A stretch of 64,000 nt of DNA, taken from contig NZ_FOFV01000014.1 of the NCBI RefSeq assembly GCF_900111005.1, forward strand, positions 124,001 to 188,000. The letters are read 5' to 3'. The translations under genes were made by a program, and so were the position numbers. Positions 1 through 8,302 of this stretch are shown one piece after another. Numbering within the stretch: the stretch's first letter is position 1; each line of letters begins with the position of its first letter. This DNA is from Lentzea albida. GTDB lineage: Bacteria > Actinomycetota > Actinomycetes > Mycobacteriales > Pseudonocardiaceae. The notes below the pieces were generated by a model. The model was not told the DNA's origin and did no database searches. It saw only the letters and a program-made list of their open reading frames with translations.

Positions 1-602
1 TGCAGCACTGGGTGCTGCACGACCGCGACCCCCGGCTGCTCGGGCTGGCGGAGGCCGGCATGAGCGCCTTCGAGAACGTCACCGTCGAGACGCGTGAGGG
101 CGACCTCACGTCCCTCGAAGCCTCCGACCTCGCGGGCGCCGACCTCGTCACGTGCTCCGCGTTGCTCGACCTGCTCACCGCCGAAGAGATGAACGAACTG
201 GCCATGGCCTGCGTAGAAGCTCATGTGCCCGCACTGTTCACGCTCTCGGTGGCAGGCCGGATCGAACTGGATCCGGCCGAGCCGCTCGACGCCGCCTTCC
301 AGGACGCGTTCAACGCCCACCAGCGTCGCGTCGTGGACGGGCGCCGTCTCCTCGGGCCCGACGCCCCCGCCGCCGCCGAAGAGGCGTTCGCGGCGGCAGG
401 CGCCTCGGTCCGGACGGCTCAGAGCCCCTGGCGCATGAACGCCGACGCCCTGCAGCGGGAATGGCTGCGGGGCTGGGTCGGTGCCGCGGTGGAGCAGGAA
501 CCCGCACTCGCCGCCGAGGCGCCCGAGTACCTGCGTCGCAGGTCAACGGCCTCCGCGGTGGTCCACCACGTCGACCTGCTGGCACTACCGGGAGCTGTGT
601 GA
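1..602 (+). CDS. SAM-dependent methyltransferase, 5'-truncated by window edge
   Basis: The frame is open to the left edge (first full codon at 3), so about 199 C-terminal residues of a longer protein are visible. An acidic GDLTSLE segment is followed by ADLVTCSALLDLL, the usual layout of motifs I-post and II of class I SAM methyltransferases; the AdoMet glycine-rich loop must lie upstream. The C-terminus contains the conserved-looking WLRGWVGAAVEQEP. Substrate cannot be read from the sequence. The stop TGA (600-602) is one base before the ATG of the YbhN-like gene, so the two are co-transcribed and probably translationally coupled. The in-frame GTG at 12 is not a credible start because the frame continues upstream. 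Confidence 0.8.
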   Translation, partial: QHWVLHDRDPRLLGLAEAGMSAFENVTVETREGDLTSLEASDLAGADLVTCSALLDLLTAEEMNELAMACVEAHVPALFTLSVAGRIELDPAEPLDAAFQDAFNAHQRRVVDGRRLLGPDAPAAAEEAFAAAGASVRTAQSPWRMNADALQREWLRGWVGAAVEQEPALAAEAPEYLRRRSTASAVVHHVDLLALPGAV

Positions 603-603
603 G

Positions 604-1566
604 ATGAAGAAGTTCTGGCCGTGGCTCCGACTGCTGCTGGCGGTGGGCATCCTGGTGGCCCTGGGCGTGCGCCTGGGCACCGGTGCCTTCCTCGACGGAC
701 TGCGCGCGATCGACGCGTTCTCCGTGGCCGCCGCGCTGGCGATCGGGCTCGTGACGACGGTGCTCAGCGCGGGTCGCTGGGTCCTCGTCGCGCGCCGCCT
801 CGGCCTGCCGCTGACGTTGAAGACCGCCGTCGGCGACTACTACCGCGCCCAGCTCGTCAACGCCGTGCTGCCCGCCGGCGTGCTCGGTGACGTGCACCGC
901 GCGGTCAACCACGGCCGGGAGTCGGGCGACGTCGGACGGGGCGTGCGCGCCGTGTTCTTCGAGCGCACCGCCGGCCAGGTCGTGCTCATCGGGATCGGGC
1001 TCGCGGTGCTGCTCACGCACCCCGCGCCCGGCCTCGACCTCGCACCCGACGGCACCACCGTCGCGCTCGTCCTCGCCGGTCTGGTCGCGCTCGTGGTCGT
1101 CGGCTGGCACATCCGGCCGGTGCGCAGGGCACTGGTCGACACCCTCGCCGACGGCATCAGGCTGCTGTCGTTCAGGACCTGGCCCGCGGTTCTCGGGCTG
1201 TCGGCCGCCGCGGTCGCGGGCTACGTCGCGCTGTTCCTGGTGGCCGCCCGCGCCGCCGGGTCGGACGCGACGACCACCCAGCTCGCGCCGGTCGTCGTGC
1301 TGGCGCTGCTGATCATGGCGATCCCGGTCAACATCGGCGGGTTCGGCCCGCGCGAGGCGTTCCTCGCGGTGGCGTTCGGCGCCGCCGGTCTGGGCGCGGC
1401 GCAGGGCTTCACCACGGGCATCGTCTACGGCGTGCTGGCGCTCATCGCCGCCCTGCCCGGCGCGGTCGTGCTGTTCCTGTCACGCCGTCCGAGGACCGAA
1501 CAGGTCGAGGTAGTGGCGGAACGAGTCGGCCAGACCCGCGAGCAGGAGCTCGCCCTTGCGCGCTGA
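604..1566 (+). CDS. Lysylphosphatidylglycerol synthase TM-region (YbhN/UPF0104-like) integral membrane protein
   Basis: 320 aa and almost entirely hydrophobic, with about eight predicted membrane spans; it matches the flippase-like domain of MprF and the stand-alone YbhN/AglD-type proteins. The N-terminus MKKFWPWLRLLLAVGILVAL is a clean first span, so I start at the ATG at 604, one base after the methyltransferase stop, rather than at the longer open frame from 481. The loop with NAVLPAGVLGDVHRA (around residue 90) and the NIGGFGPREA segment are family hallmarks. There is no soluble aminoacyl-transferase domain, so it should not make lysyl-PG. A role in moving or modifying a lipid-linked product is inferred from the neighbouring CDP-alcohol phosphatidyltransferase. 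Its hydrophilic C-terminal tail overlaps the oppositely oriented creatininase gene by 87 bp. Confidence 0.85.
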   Translation: MKKFWPWLRLLLAVGILVALGVRLGTGAFLDGLRAIDAFSVAAALAIGLVTTVLSAGRWVLVARRLGLPLTLKTAVGDYYRAQLVNAVLPAGVLGDVHRAVNHGRESGDVGRGVRAVFFERTAGQVVLIGIGLAVLLTHPAPGLDLAPDGTTVALVLAGLVALVVVGWHIRPVRRALVDTLADGIRLLSFRTWPAVLGLSAAAVAGYVALFLVAARAAGSDATTTQLAPVVVLALLIMAIPVNIGGFGPREAFLAVAFGAAGLGAAQGFTTGIVYGVLALIAALPGAVVLFLSRRPRTEQVEVVAERVGQTREQELALAR

Positions 1567-2175
1567 CGCGAGGGACGGGCGCCCGACGACACCGGACCCG
1601 GTGTACGGCGCCAGACCCAGGGTGAGCATGTGCCGCCGGTCCTCCGCCAGGTGGTCAGAGGTTTCGTAGCCGGGACGGATGAGATCGGGGTGCGCGTGCA
1701 GCAGGATCGAGGTCTCCAGCTCGCCGGCGTGCATGTCGCTGTAGGCCGAGGTCTCGATGCCCGCCTTCTCCCGCGCGAACGCCCAGTCGTCCCGTCCGGG
1801 GAACAGCGCCAGCCCTTCACCCTCCTGCACGACGTTCGACAGCACGTAGTTGCCGCCGTGGCCGTTGACCAGCACGACGTGCTCGACACCGTTGCGCCGC
1901 AAGGACTCCGCGATGTCCTCGACCACTGAGATCAACGTGCGCGCGGAGATGCTGACGGTCCCCGGCCAGTCGGCGTGCTCCTGCGAGCACGAGAACTGGA
2001 TCGGCGGCAGCAGCCGCACCTCGGGGTACCTCGCGGCGATCTCCGACGCGATGGTCCACGCGATCACCGAGTCCGTGGCGAGCGGCAGGTGCGGGCCGTG
2101 CTGCTCGGTGCTGCCGACCGGGAGCACGGCCACGCTCCTGCCCCGGACGTCGACCGTGGTGTCACTCGGGAACAT
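1480..2175 (-). CDS. Creatininase family amidohydrolase (MftE/ArfB-like)
   Basis: 231 aa from the ATG at 2175; a TTG at 2193 would add six residues. Motif GSTEQHGPHLPL (residues 21-32) supplies the E24, H29 and D35 type metal ligands, and NGHGGN plus DMHAGELETS are the other active-site segments of this Zn/Mn amidohydrolase fold. The family includes creatininase, mycofactocin MftE and the archaeal FAPy-nucleotide deformylase ArfB; no mycofactocin genes lie nearby. The start overlaps the upstream oxidoreductase by 14 bp, indicating one transcript. The C-terminal helix is encoded inside the 87-bp convergent overlap with the YbhN-like gene and looks conserved, so the overlap is real. Substrate unknown. 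Confidence 0.85.
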   Translation of the reverse strand: MFPSDTTVDVRGRSVAVLPVGSTEQHGPHLPLATDSVIAWTIASEIAARYPEVRLLPPIQFSCSQEHADWPGTVSISARTLISVVEDIAESLRRNGVEHVVLVNGHGGNYVLSNVVQEGEGLALFPGRDDWAFAREKAGIETSAYSDMHAGELETSILLHAHPDLIRPGYETSDHLAEDRRHMLTLGLAPYTGSGVVGRPSLASARKGELLLAGLADSFRHYLDLFGPRTA

Positions 2176-3145
2176 GGGCCTGACCGTAGTCAATCCGGTG
2201 GCACAGCGCAGGAATCGTGCCGTCGGCCAGCCGCGGCATCACGTCCGGGAGCTCCTCGAACGCGCTGTGGCCCGTGATCAGCGCGTCGAACCTGGCGTCG
2301 GCCAGCAGGTCCAGCGCGACGGCCATGCGTTCGGCGTAGGTGCGGTCCGGGCGGCCGACAGCGCCGACCTGGCTGCTGCGGATCGTGAGCCGGCGCGAGT
2401 GGAAGAACTCGCCGAGCGGAACCGAGATCTTCCGGTCGCCGTACCAGCTGAGCTCGATCACCCGGCCTTCCGGCGCGAGCAGGTTCAGCGCGGTGGTGAG
2501 GCCGGGTTCGGTCGCACTCGCGTGGAACACCAGGTCACAACCGTCGAGGGCGTTGCCCGGCAGGGCGAACCCGACGCCGAGACCGCGGGCGATCTCCTCC
2601 CGTGCCGGATCCGCGTCCACGAGCTCCACGCGGGCGCCGGGGAACGTCGCCAGCACCGCGGCGATGCTCGACCCGACCATGCCGCCGCCGACCACCGCGA
2701 TCCGGTCGCCGACCAGCGGACGCGCGTCCCACACGGCGTTGACCGCGGTCTCCACGGTGCCCGCGAGCACGGCGCGAGCGGCCGGAACCGCCTCCGGCAC
2801 CGGCGTGACCGAGCTTTCCGGCACCACGTAACGGGTCTGATGTGGATAGAGGCAGAACACCGCGCGCCCGCGCAGGTGTGCGGGTCCGTGTTCGACGACG
2901 CCCACGTTGAGGTACCCGTACTTGACCGGCCACGGGAAGTCGCCCTCCTGGAAGGGAGCCCTCATCACCGCGTACTGGTTCTCCGGGACACCGCCGCGGA
3001 AGACCAGGGTCTCCGTGCCCCGGCTCACGCCCGAGAACAGCGTGCGCACCTCGACCTCACCCGGACCCGGTTCGGCCAGTGCGACCTGCCGAACCTCCCC
3101 GTTTCCGGATTCATTGAGCCAAAAGGCACTCGCCGTACGTGTCAC
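2162..3145 (-). CDS. MDR-superfamily zinc-type alcohol dehydrogenase-like oxidoreductase
   Basis: 327 aa. An N-terminal GroES-like domain is followed by a Rossmann fold with VVGGGMVGSS at residues 151-160, then a typical MDR C-terminus. The catalytic zinc cysteine near position 40 is replaced (FSGVSRGTE), and the structural-zinc cysteine lobe is absent, so this is a zinc-independent or atypical MDR enzyme. The GTG at 3145 is chosen because a strong GGAGGT lies 7 bases upstream. It is transcribed divergently from the CDP-alcohol phosphatidyltransferase across 41 bp, which must hold both promoters, and is coupled to the downstream creatininase. Such dehydrogenases recur beside creatininase-family genes in actinomycetes; that statement is from memory and the pathway is unassigned. 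Confidence 0.85.
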   Translation of the reverse strand: MTRTASAFWLNESGNGEVRQVALAEPGPGEVEVRTLFSGVSRGTETLVFRGGVPENQYAVMRAPFQEGDFPWPVKYGYLNVGVVEHGPAHLRGRAVFCLYPHQTRYVVPESSVTPVPEAVPAARAVLAGTVETAVNAVWDARPLVGDRIAVVGGGMVGSSIAAVLATFPGARVELVDADPAREEIARGLGVGFALPGNALDGCDLVFHASATEPGLTTALNLLAPEGRVIELSWYGDRKISVPLGEFFHSRRLTIRSSQVGAVGRPDRTYAERMAVALDLLADARFDALITGHSAFEELPDVMPRLADGTIPALCHRIDYGQAHVPE

Positions 3146-3186
3146 TCACAACACCTCCGCCGCACGAAGTTCGTTAGGGGCACCTG

Positions 3187-3921
3187 ATGATCACACTTCA
3201 GCACACCAGGACCGCGCCCGTCCTGCGGGAGCCTGCCATCTGGGCCGGTTTCCAGGTCGTCGCGCTGGCCGTGGTCGGTGCCACAGCCGGGCTCGGCCCG
3301 ATGGGCTGGGCCGCCGGGCTGGCCTACGGCTTCGCCACGTGGGCGTTCCTCGGCTACGGCATGCAACGGCACCGCACCGCGGCGTTAGGCCCCGCCGACC
3401 GCGTCACGCTGGCCCGCGGCCTGATGGTCGGCGCGGTGACCGCGCTGGTGGCGGACCGGGCCGGTCAGGACGTCCCGGTCGCGCTGGTCGTGACGCTGGC
3501 GGCCGTGGCGTTGTCCCTCGACTGGGTGGACGGCCAGGTCGCCCGGCGCACCGGCACGTCGACCGAACTGGGCGCGCGGTTCGACATGGAGGTCGACGCG
3601 TTCCTCATCCTGGTGCTCAGCGCCTACGTGGCCGTGCACATGGGTCCGTGGGTGCTCGCGATCGGCCTCATGCGGTACGTGTTCGTCGCCGCCTCGTGGC
3701 GCCTGCGCTGGATGAACGCTCCGCTGCCCGCCAGCTACGCGCGCAAGGTCGTCGCCGCGGTGCAGGGGATCTTCCTCGTCGTGGCCGCGTCGGGCCTGCT
3801 GCCGTTCGCCGAGGTGCTCGTCGGTCTCGCGCTGGTGTCGCTGGTGTGGTCGTTCGGTCGCGATGTGCTCTGGCTGTGGAACAACAGCGCCGTCGCGGTG
3901 GGAGAATCCCGCCATGCCTGA
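3187..3921 (+). CDS. CDP-alcohol phosphatidyltransferase family membrane protein
   Basis: 244 aa with about six membrane spans. The complete family signature is present: D112, D115, G116, A119, R120, G129, D133 and D137 with canonical spacing. These aspartates bind two divalent metals and the CDP moiety, and the last is the catalytic base. The enzyme is therefore expected to transfer a phosphatidyl or similar group from a CDP-activated donor to an alcohol at the cytoplasmic membrane; donor and acceptor cannot be told. The stop overlaps the start of the DoxX-like gene. The adjacent YbhN-like protein suggests that both act on one lipid or lipid-linked product, which is inference. Confidence 0.88.
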   Translation: MITLQHTRTAPVLREPAIWAGFQVVALAVVGATAGLGPMGWAAGLAYGFATWAFLGYGMQRHRTAALGPADRVTLARGLMVGAVTALVADRAGQDVPVALVVTLAAVALSLDWVDGQVARRTGTSTELGARFDMEVDAFLILVLSAYVAVHMGPWVLAIGLMRYVFVAASWRLRWMNAPLPASYARKVVAAVQGIFLVVAASGLLPFAEVLVGLALVSLVWSFGRDVLWLWNNSAVAVGESRHA

Positions 3922-4315
3922 GCAGACCTCAACCGCGGCGAAGGTCGGCAACGTCGTCGTCTGGATCCTGCAGATCGCGCTCGCCGTGCAGTTCTTCATG
4001 AACGGCTACGCGCTGTTCACCGACCAGTTCGTCGCGAAGTTCGACGACATCGGCTTCGGCCAGTGGTTCCGGTACTTCACCGGTGTGCTGGAGATCGCGA
4101 CCGCGATCGGCCTGCTCATCCCGCGCATCTGCGGTCTCGCGGCCCTCGCGCTGGCGGGCATCATGGCCGGCGCCGCGCTGACCGAGCTGTTCCTCGTCAC
4201 CAACGGCGGCCTCAAGGGCGCGTGGATGCCGTTGATGTTCGTGGTGTGGGCGCTGGTGATCGCGGTCTACCGCCGCGAGCAGATCTTCGGGGCGCTCAAG
4301 CTCGTTCGGAAGTGA
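3914..4315 (+). CDS. DoxX-like family small membrane protein
   Basis: 133 aa with four predicted membrane spans and short loops, matching DoxX-like/DUF4267-type proteins. The ATG at 3914 has GGAG about 10 bases upstream and overlaps the upstream stop (TGA 3919-3921); the longer open frame from 3863 is a shadow of the phosphatidyltransferase. The motif GYALFTDQFVAKFDDIG followed by RYFTGVLEIATAIGLL is typical of the family. Function is generally unknown; some members support redox or membrane processes. The last 20 bp overlap the convergent RibD-like gene. Confidence 0.75.
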   Translation: MPEQTSTAAKVGNVVVWILQIALAVQFFMNGYALFTDQFVAKFDDIGFGQWFRYFTGVLEIATAIGLLIPRICGLAALALAGIMAGAALTELFLVTNGGLKGAWMPLMFVVWALVIAVYRREQIFGALKLVRK

Positions 4316-4958
4316 CTTTCGGGAAGTAGCGCAGCACCGCGACGTCCCCGACTTTCGTGACGTCCTCCAGGTGGAAACGGCGTGCCGGTCCACCGGGGAA
4401 TTCCGCGGGATTCACGAAACGCGGGGCCGTCGCCTGCCCGATCAGCATCGGTGCCACCGCCACCCGGATCTCGTCGGCCAGTCCGGCTTCGAGGAACGCC
4501 GTGTGAATGCTCGTGCCGCCTTCGACCATGAGCTTTCTCACGCCCCGCGCGCCGAGGTCGTCGAGGATCTCCGCGAAATCGCTGAAGGTCTTCGTTTCGG
4601 CCAGGTGCTCGACGGTGGTCCGGGCGCTCCTCGTGTAGACCAGCCGCTCGCCGCCGCAGTGGAAGAACCGCAGGCCGGGGTCCAGGTCGCCGCTCCTGGT
4701 GACGGTGACGCGCAAGGGGAACTCCGGTTTTCCGTCCGCGATTCTCCGCGCGCGCCGCTCGTCGCTGTAGACGAGCAGTCGCGCGTTGTCGCGGCGCAAC
4801 GTCTCGGCTCCGGCGAGAATCGCGTCGGACTCCGCGCGCATCCTGTCGACGTGGTCGAAGTCCTCGGCGTTGGAAAGCGGAAACCTCTCGGTGCCGCGGT
4901 CGTCGATGTGGCCGTCGAGGCTGACGGCGACGCTCAGCAGAACGTGCGGGCGGGTCAC
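4296..4958 (-). CDS. RibD C-terminal domain / dihydrofolate-reductase-like pyrimidine reductase
   Basis: 220 aa, a single RibD_C (DHFR-fold) domain without a deaminase. VAVSLDGHIDDRG near the N-terminus, AILAGAETLRRDNARLL in the middle and LMVEGGTSIHTAFLEAGLADE near residue 150 are the NADPH- and substrate-binding motifs of 5-amino-6-ribosylamino-uracil-phosphate reductases. The start is a GTG at 4958; the open frame extends much further upstream but there it only mirrors the sulfatase-like gene. A stand-alone reductase next to a creatininase-family enzyme recalls the archaeal ArfB/ArfC pair of riboflavin/F420 synthesis. That parallel is inference; folate, flavin or a modified pyrimidine could be the substrate. 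Confidence 0.8.
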   Translation of the reverse strand: MTRPHVLLSVAVSLDGHIDDRGTERFPLSNAEDFDHVDRMRAESDAILAGAETLRRDNARLLVYSDERRARRIADGKPEFPLRVTVTRSGDLDPGLRFFHCGGERLVYTRSARTTVEHLAETKTFSDFAEILDDLGARGVRKLMVEGGTSIHTAFLEAGLADEIRVAVAPMLIGQATAPRFVNPAEFPGGPARRFHLEDVTKVGDVAVLRYFPKVTSERA

Positions 4959-5036
4959 GAGGCCGATCGTAGAGGAGTTGAACCGGTGGCGTGCCGCGCC
5001 GCGTTTACCTCGTAGGGTTCGGGAAAGGGGTGCTCG

Positions 5037-6617
5037 GTGAAGACGGTGCTGCGGCGGACGGTGACGGTCCTGGCGGGACTGTTCGTGTTGTTCGTTCTCA
5101 TCGCACCGAGCGACCTCGAGAAGTTCACGTTCGAAGCGTTCCTGCGGGTACCGCTCGAAGGCCTCATCGGCGTGATGGTGCTCGTGCTGCTGCCGGACCG
5201 GTTCCGCAGGCCCGCCGCGATCGCCTGCGGTATCGCACTGGGCCTGTTCACGGTCGTGAAGATCATGGACATCGGCTTCGACATGGTGCTGTACCGGCCT
5301 TTCGACCTCGTGCTGGACTGGCCGTTGCTGGTACCCGCCATCGACTTCGTGGACGTGACCTTCGGCCGCTTCGCCTCGGTGCTGGCCGTCGGTCTGGCCG
5401 TGGCGCTGGTCGTGGGCATCGTGTGGGTCGCGGCTGTTTCCGTGCTGCGCCTGGGTTCCGTGGCCGCCGGCCGCCGTCCCGTCGCGATCCGCGCGGTGGC
5501 CGTGCTGGCCGTCGCGTGCGTTTCGCTTGCCGTGCCTGGCGTTCCGGTCTACTCCGACGCCGCCGCCACGTCGCTGGTCGACCACGCGCGGCGCGTGCAG
5601 GCAGGCCTGAACGACCGCGAGGTGTTCGCGGCGGAGGCTTCGGTCGACGCGTTCCACGGCCGCTCGGACCTGCTGTCCTCGTTGCAGGGCAAGGACGTCG
5701 TGTTCACGTTCGTGGAGAGCTACGGCAAGTCGGCGCTCGACATGCCGGACGTGGCCGCGAAACTGGCACAGGGCGATGATCGCCTGAAGGCGGCGGGGTA
5801 CACGGCCCGTTCGGCCTACCTGACCTCGCCGACCGCGGGCGGTGGCAGCTGGATGGCGCAGGCGACGCTGCTGTCCGGGCTGTGGATCGACAACCAGCAG
5901 CGCTACCGCAACCTGGTGGCCTCCGACCGCCTGACGCTGCCGCGCGCGTTCCGCGAGTCGTCGTGGCGTTCGGTCGGCGTCGTCCCGGGCATCACGCAGG
6001 CGTGGCCGGAGGGCGACTTCTTCCACTACGACGAGATCTACGCCGCCCAGGACCTCGGCTACGCCGGCCCGCGCTTCGGCTACGCCACGACGCCGGACCA
6101 GTTCACCTTGGAGTCGTTCCAACGCAACGAGCGCGCGAAGCAGCACGGCCCGGTGATGGCGGCGATCCCGATGGTGTCCTCGCACGCGCCGTGGTCACCG
6201 ACGCCGGACTCCGTCGACTGGGACAAGCTGGGCGACGGCTCGATCTACTCGACGATGCCCGCCTCGAACGACCCGCCGGAGTCCATCTTCGGCCGCGACC
6301 CCGGTGCCGTGCGCGCCGACTACGCGCACTCGATCTCGTACTCGCTGGAGTCCGTCATCTCGTACCTGGAGCGTTACGGCGACGAGAACCTGGTGATGGT
6401 GTTCCTCGGCGACCACCAGCCGGCGCAGATGGTGACCGGCGAGGGGGCCTCCCGGGACGTGCCGATCACCATCGTCGCCAAGGACCCGGCGGTGGTGGCC
6501 GGGACCGACTCGTGGAAGTGGGACGACGGGATCAAGCCGGGAGGGTCGGCCCCGGTGTCGCGGATGAGCGACTTCCGGGACCAGTTCCTCGCGGCCTTCA
6601 GCCCGCCGAAGGTCTAG
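5037..6617 (+). CDS. Membrane-anchored sulfatase-like (alkaline phosphatase superfamily) protein
   Basis: 526 aa. Four to five N-terminal membrane spans cover residues 1-160, followed by an extracytoplasmic domain of about 350 residues. VVFTFVESYGKSALDM (around 215-230) places a serine at the nucleophile region; GGGSWMAQATLLSGLW and FLGDHQPAQM are the substrate-loop and late metal-binding motifs of the sulfatase/LtaS/phosphoglycerol-transferase fold. There is no CxPxR formylglycine motif, so a phosphotransferase or phosphodiesterase role fits better than sulfate-ester cleavage. The GTG start at 5037 follows GGGAAAGGGG. It ends the local lipid-oriented cluster and may modify a surface glycan or lipid; substrate unknown. 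Confidence 0.8.
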   Translation: MKTVLRRTVTVLAGLFVLFVLIAPSDLEKFTFEAFLRVPLEGLIGVMVLVLLPDRFRRPAAIACGIALGLFTVVKIMDIGFDMVLYRPFDLVLDWPLLVPAIDFVDVTFGRFASVLAVGLAVALVVGIVWVAAVSVLRLGSVAAGRRPVAIRAVAVLAVACVSLAVPGVPVYSDAAATSLVDHARRVQAGLNDREVFAAEASVDAFHGRSDLLSSLQGKDVVFTFVESYGKSALDMPDVAAKLAQGDDRLKAAGYTARSAYLTSPTAGGGSWMAQATLLSGLWIDNQQRYRNLVASDRLTLPRAFRESSWRSVGVVPGITQAWPEGDFFHYDEIYAAQDLGYAGPRFGYATTPDQFTLESFQRNERAKQHGPVMAAIPMVSSHAPWSPTPDSVDWDKLGDGSIYSTMPASNDPPESIFGRDPGAVRADYAHSISYSLESVISYLERYGDENLVMVFLGDHQPAQMVTGEGASRDVPITIVAKDPAVVAGTDSWKWDDGIKPGGSAPVSRMSDFRDQFLAAFSPPKV

Positions 6618-6649
6618 CGGGGCGAACGAACGACCGTTCAGCCCAGGGC

Positions 6650-7168
6650 TCAGCCCATCGTCTTCTGACCGTCGATCGTCTCGCGGATGATGTCCGCGTG
6701 GCCCGCGTGCTGCGAGGTCTCCGCGACGATGTGCGCGAACACGCGCCGCGCCGACCACGACTTGCCCTCGGGGAACCACGGTGCGGACGGCAGCGGGTGC
6801 GACAGGTCCATGTCGACGGTCTTGATCAGCTCGTCGGTGTGGGCCGCGACCTCCTGGTAGCGCGCGAGCAGGCCCTCCAGCGTCTCGCCCGGCGCCATCT
6901 TGAAGTTCGCCTCGTGGCTGTCGTAGGCCTCGGAGCCGGGGTCGGCCTCCATGGCCGAGGTGCCCTCCTCGACGAACCTGATCCAGTTCGCCTCGACCGA
7001 CGTCACGTGCTTGATCAGGCCGCCGACGCTCAGAGCACTGACCGTCGGCGTCGAGGCCGCCTGCTCGTCGCTCAGACCCTGCGCGGTGAACATCAGGAAC
7101 CAGCGGTGCTGCTGCAGGGCCTCGAGGAGGTCCGCGCGGTCGCCGGTGAGGGTCTCGGTGGTGGTCAT
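6650..7168 (-). CDS. DinB family protein (DUF664)
   Basis: 172 aa four-helix-bundle protein. His ligands are suggested by GGLIKHVTSVEANW near residue 54 and AHIVAETSQHAGHADIIRE near residue 150, the classic HxxxH-type triad of DinB/YfiT proteins. In actinomycetes these are candidate mycothiol- or metal-dependent transferases of unknown substrate. The ATG at 7168 opens MTTTETLTGDRADLL, typical for the group. It stands alone on the minus strand, with about 180 bp upstream for a promoter. A second, divergent family member lies at 8299-8850. Confidence 0.85.
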   Translation of the reverse strand: MTTTETLTGDRADLLEALQQHRWFLMFTAQGLSDEQAASTPTVSALSVGGLIKHVTSVEANWIRFVEEGTSAMEADPGSEAYDSHEANFKMAPGETLEGLLARYQEVAAHTDELIKTVDMDLSHPLPSAPWFPEGKSWSARRVFAHIVAETSQHAGHADIIRETIDGQKTMG

Positions 7169-7350
7169 TGGTCCTGTCCTTCGCTCGTTTGTCCCGACAC
7201 GAAGGACTGTATGACCACTTGCGGTCAGCTTGTGTCCTAGAGGAACGGCCGCTCCAGCGAAACTCCACCGGCGTTCGAGCGATCGCGCGCTGACCTGGGG
7301 TCACTGTGCGTGAATCAGCCTAAAGTGACGCGCTCGAGCGCCGCTGGGGC

Positions 7351-7539
7351 TCAACTGTCGAGGTAGCCGTCGTCCGGGCGGTCGACGCGGCCGCCGCCCT
7401 CCTCCGTCTCCTCGATGTGCATCGCGGTCTCCTCGGGGGCGGTGACGTGCTCGCCGTCGAGGTCCAGCGCGACCGCGTCCGGCTCCTGGTCGACGGGCTC
7501 GCCGCCGCCTTCGGGCGTCGTGAACTGGTGTTCGCTCAT
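7351..7539 (-). CDS. Hypothetical small acidic protein
   Basis: 62 aa, very acidic and rich in Glu, Asp and Gly, with no membrane span and no recognisable domain; it looks largely disordered. The codon use follows the local G/C third-position bias and the frame ends cleanly, which is why I report it. The upstream Shine-Dalgarno match is weak (GAAG just before the ATG). It is divergent from the lipoprotein gene at 7604, with 64 bp between them for both promoters. Function unknown; it could be a spurious frame. Confidence 0.45.
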   Translation of the reverse strand: MSEHQFTTPEGGGEPVDQEPDAVALDLDGEHVTAPEETAMHIEETEEGGGRVDRPDDGYLDS

Positions 7540-7603
7540 GCTTCGTGGTTGCCGCTGATCCGAACGCACAAACTTCACGACCGGGTGCTGCCAGACTCGT
7601 CGC

Positions 7604-8302
7604 ATGCTGCGAGCCCTGCCCCTGCTGCTGGTGCTGACCGCGTGCTCGCCGTCGCCCGCGGACCCGGTGGCGTTGCTGCGGGAGTGGCGGCAGACCATCC
7701 AGTCGCAGGGGTCGGTGCGGTTCGACGTCACCGTCGAGCCGCGCAAGCGGACCTTCGCCGGGGTGCTGCACGTCGCCAGCGGTGGTGCCACGGCCCAGCA
7801 GGACGTCACCGCGCACATCGAGGGCGAGCACCGCGTCGTCGACTACCGGTCGGTGCGGGTGGGCGACGAGAGCTACCTGCAGCACAGCGCCCTCGTCCTG
7901 CCTCCGGGCAGGACGTTCTCCGGCATGGGGCTCAACGACGCGCCCTGGGTCGGTCCGTACGCGAGCGACCTGTCGCTGGACGAGCGCTACTACCACCCGG
8001 GCAACCTCTTCGCCGACGTCGACCGCACGACGTTGCGCCTCACCGAGCACGACGGCGACAGGTACGTGTTCACCGCGGGCGGTGTGCCGCGCTCCGGCGG
8101 TTACACGATCGGCGAGGTGCGGATCGTGGTCCAGACGGACGACGAGGACCGGGTCGTGCGGATCGAGCAGACCACGCCGTCCACCGACCGGCGGCAGCAA
8201 CGCCTCGTCGCCGTCTACAGCCAGTGGGGCACCGCGCCGGACGTCCTGCCACCACCACGACAGACCGTCGCGCACCCGAAGGAAGTGAGGGCAGGAACAT
8301 GA
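7604..8302 (+). CDS. Secreted lipoprotein, LppX/LolA-like
   Basis: 232 aa. The N-terminus MLRALPLLLVLTAC is a short lipoprotein signal with a lipobox ending at Cys14, so the mature protein should be diacylated and anchored outside the cytoplasmic membrane. The rest (SVRFDVTVEP, FAGVLHVASGG, DYRSVRVGDESYLQ) is beta-rich and resembles the half-barrel LppX/LprG/LolA fold used to bind lipids, though the match is by pattern only. The stop overlaps the ATG of the downstream DinB gene (ATGA at 8299-8302), so the two are translationally coupled. Ligand unknown. Confidence 0.75.
   Translation: MLRALPLLLVLTACSPSPADPVALLREWRQTIQSQGSVRFDVTVEPRKRTFAGVLHVASGGATAQQDVTAHIEGEHRVVDYRSVRVGDESYLQHSALVLPPGRTFSGMGLNDAPWVGPYASDLSLDERYYHPGNLFADVDRTTLRLTEHDGDRYVFTAGGVPRSGGYTIGEVRIVVQTDDEDRVVRIEQTTPSTDRRQQRLVAVYSQWGTAPDVLPPPRQTVAHPKEVRAGT

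Noticed and set aside
481..603. Upstream extension of the YbhN-like gene
   Set aside because: It lies inside the methyltransferase gene in another frame; the first membrane span begins right at the ATG at 604.
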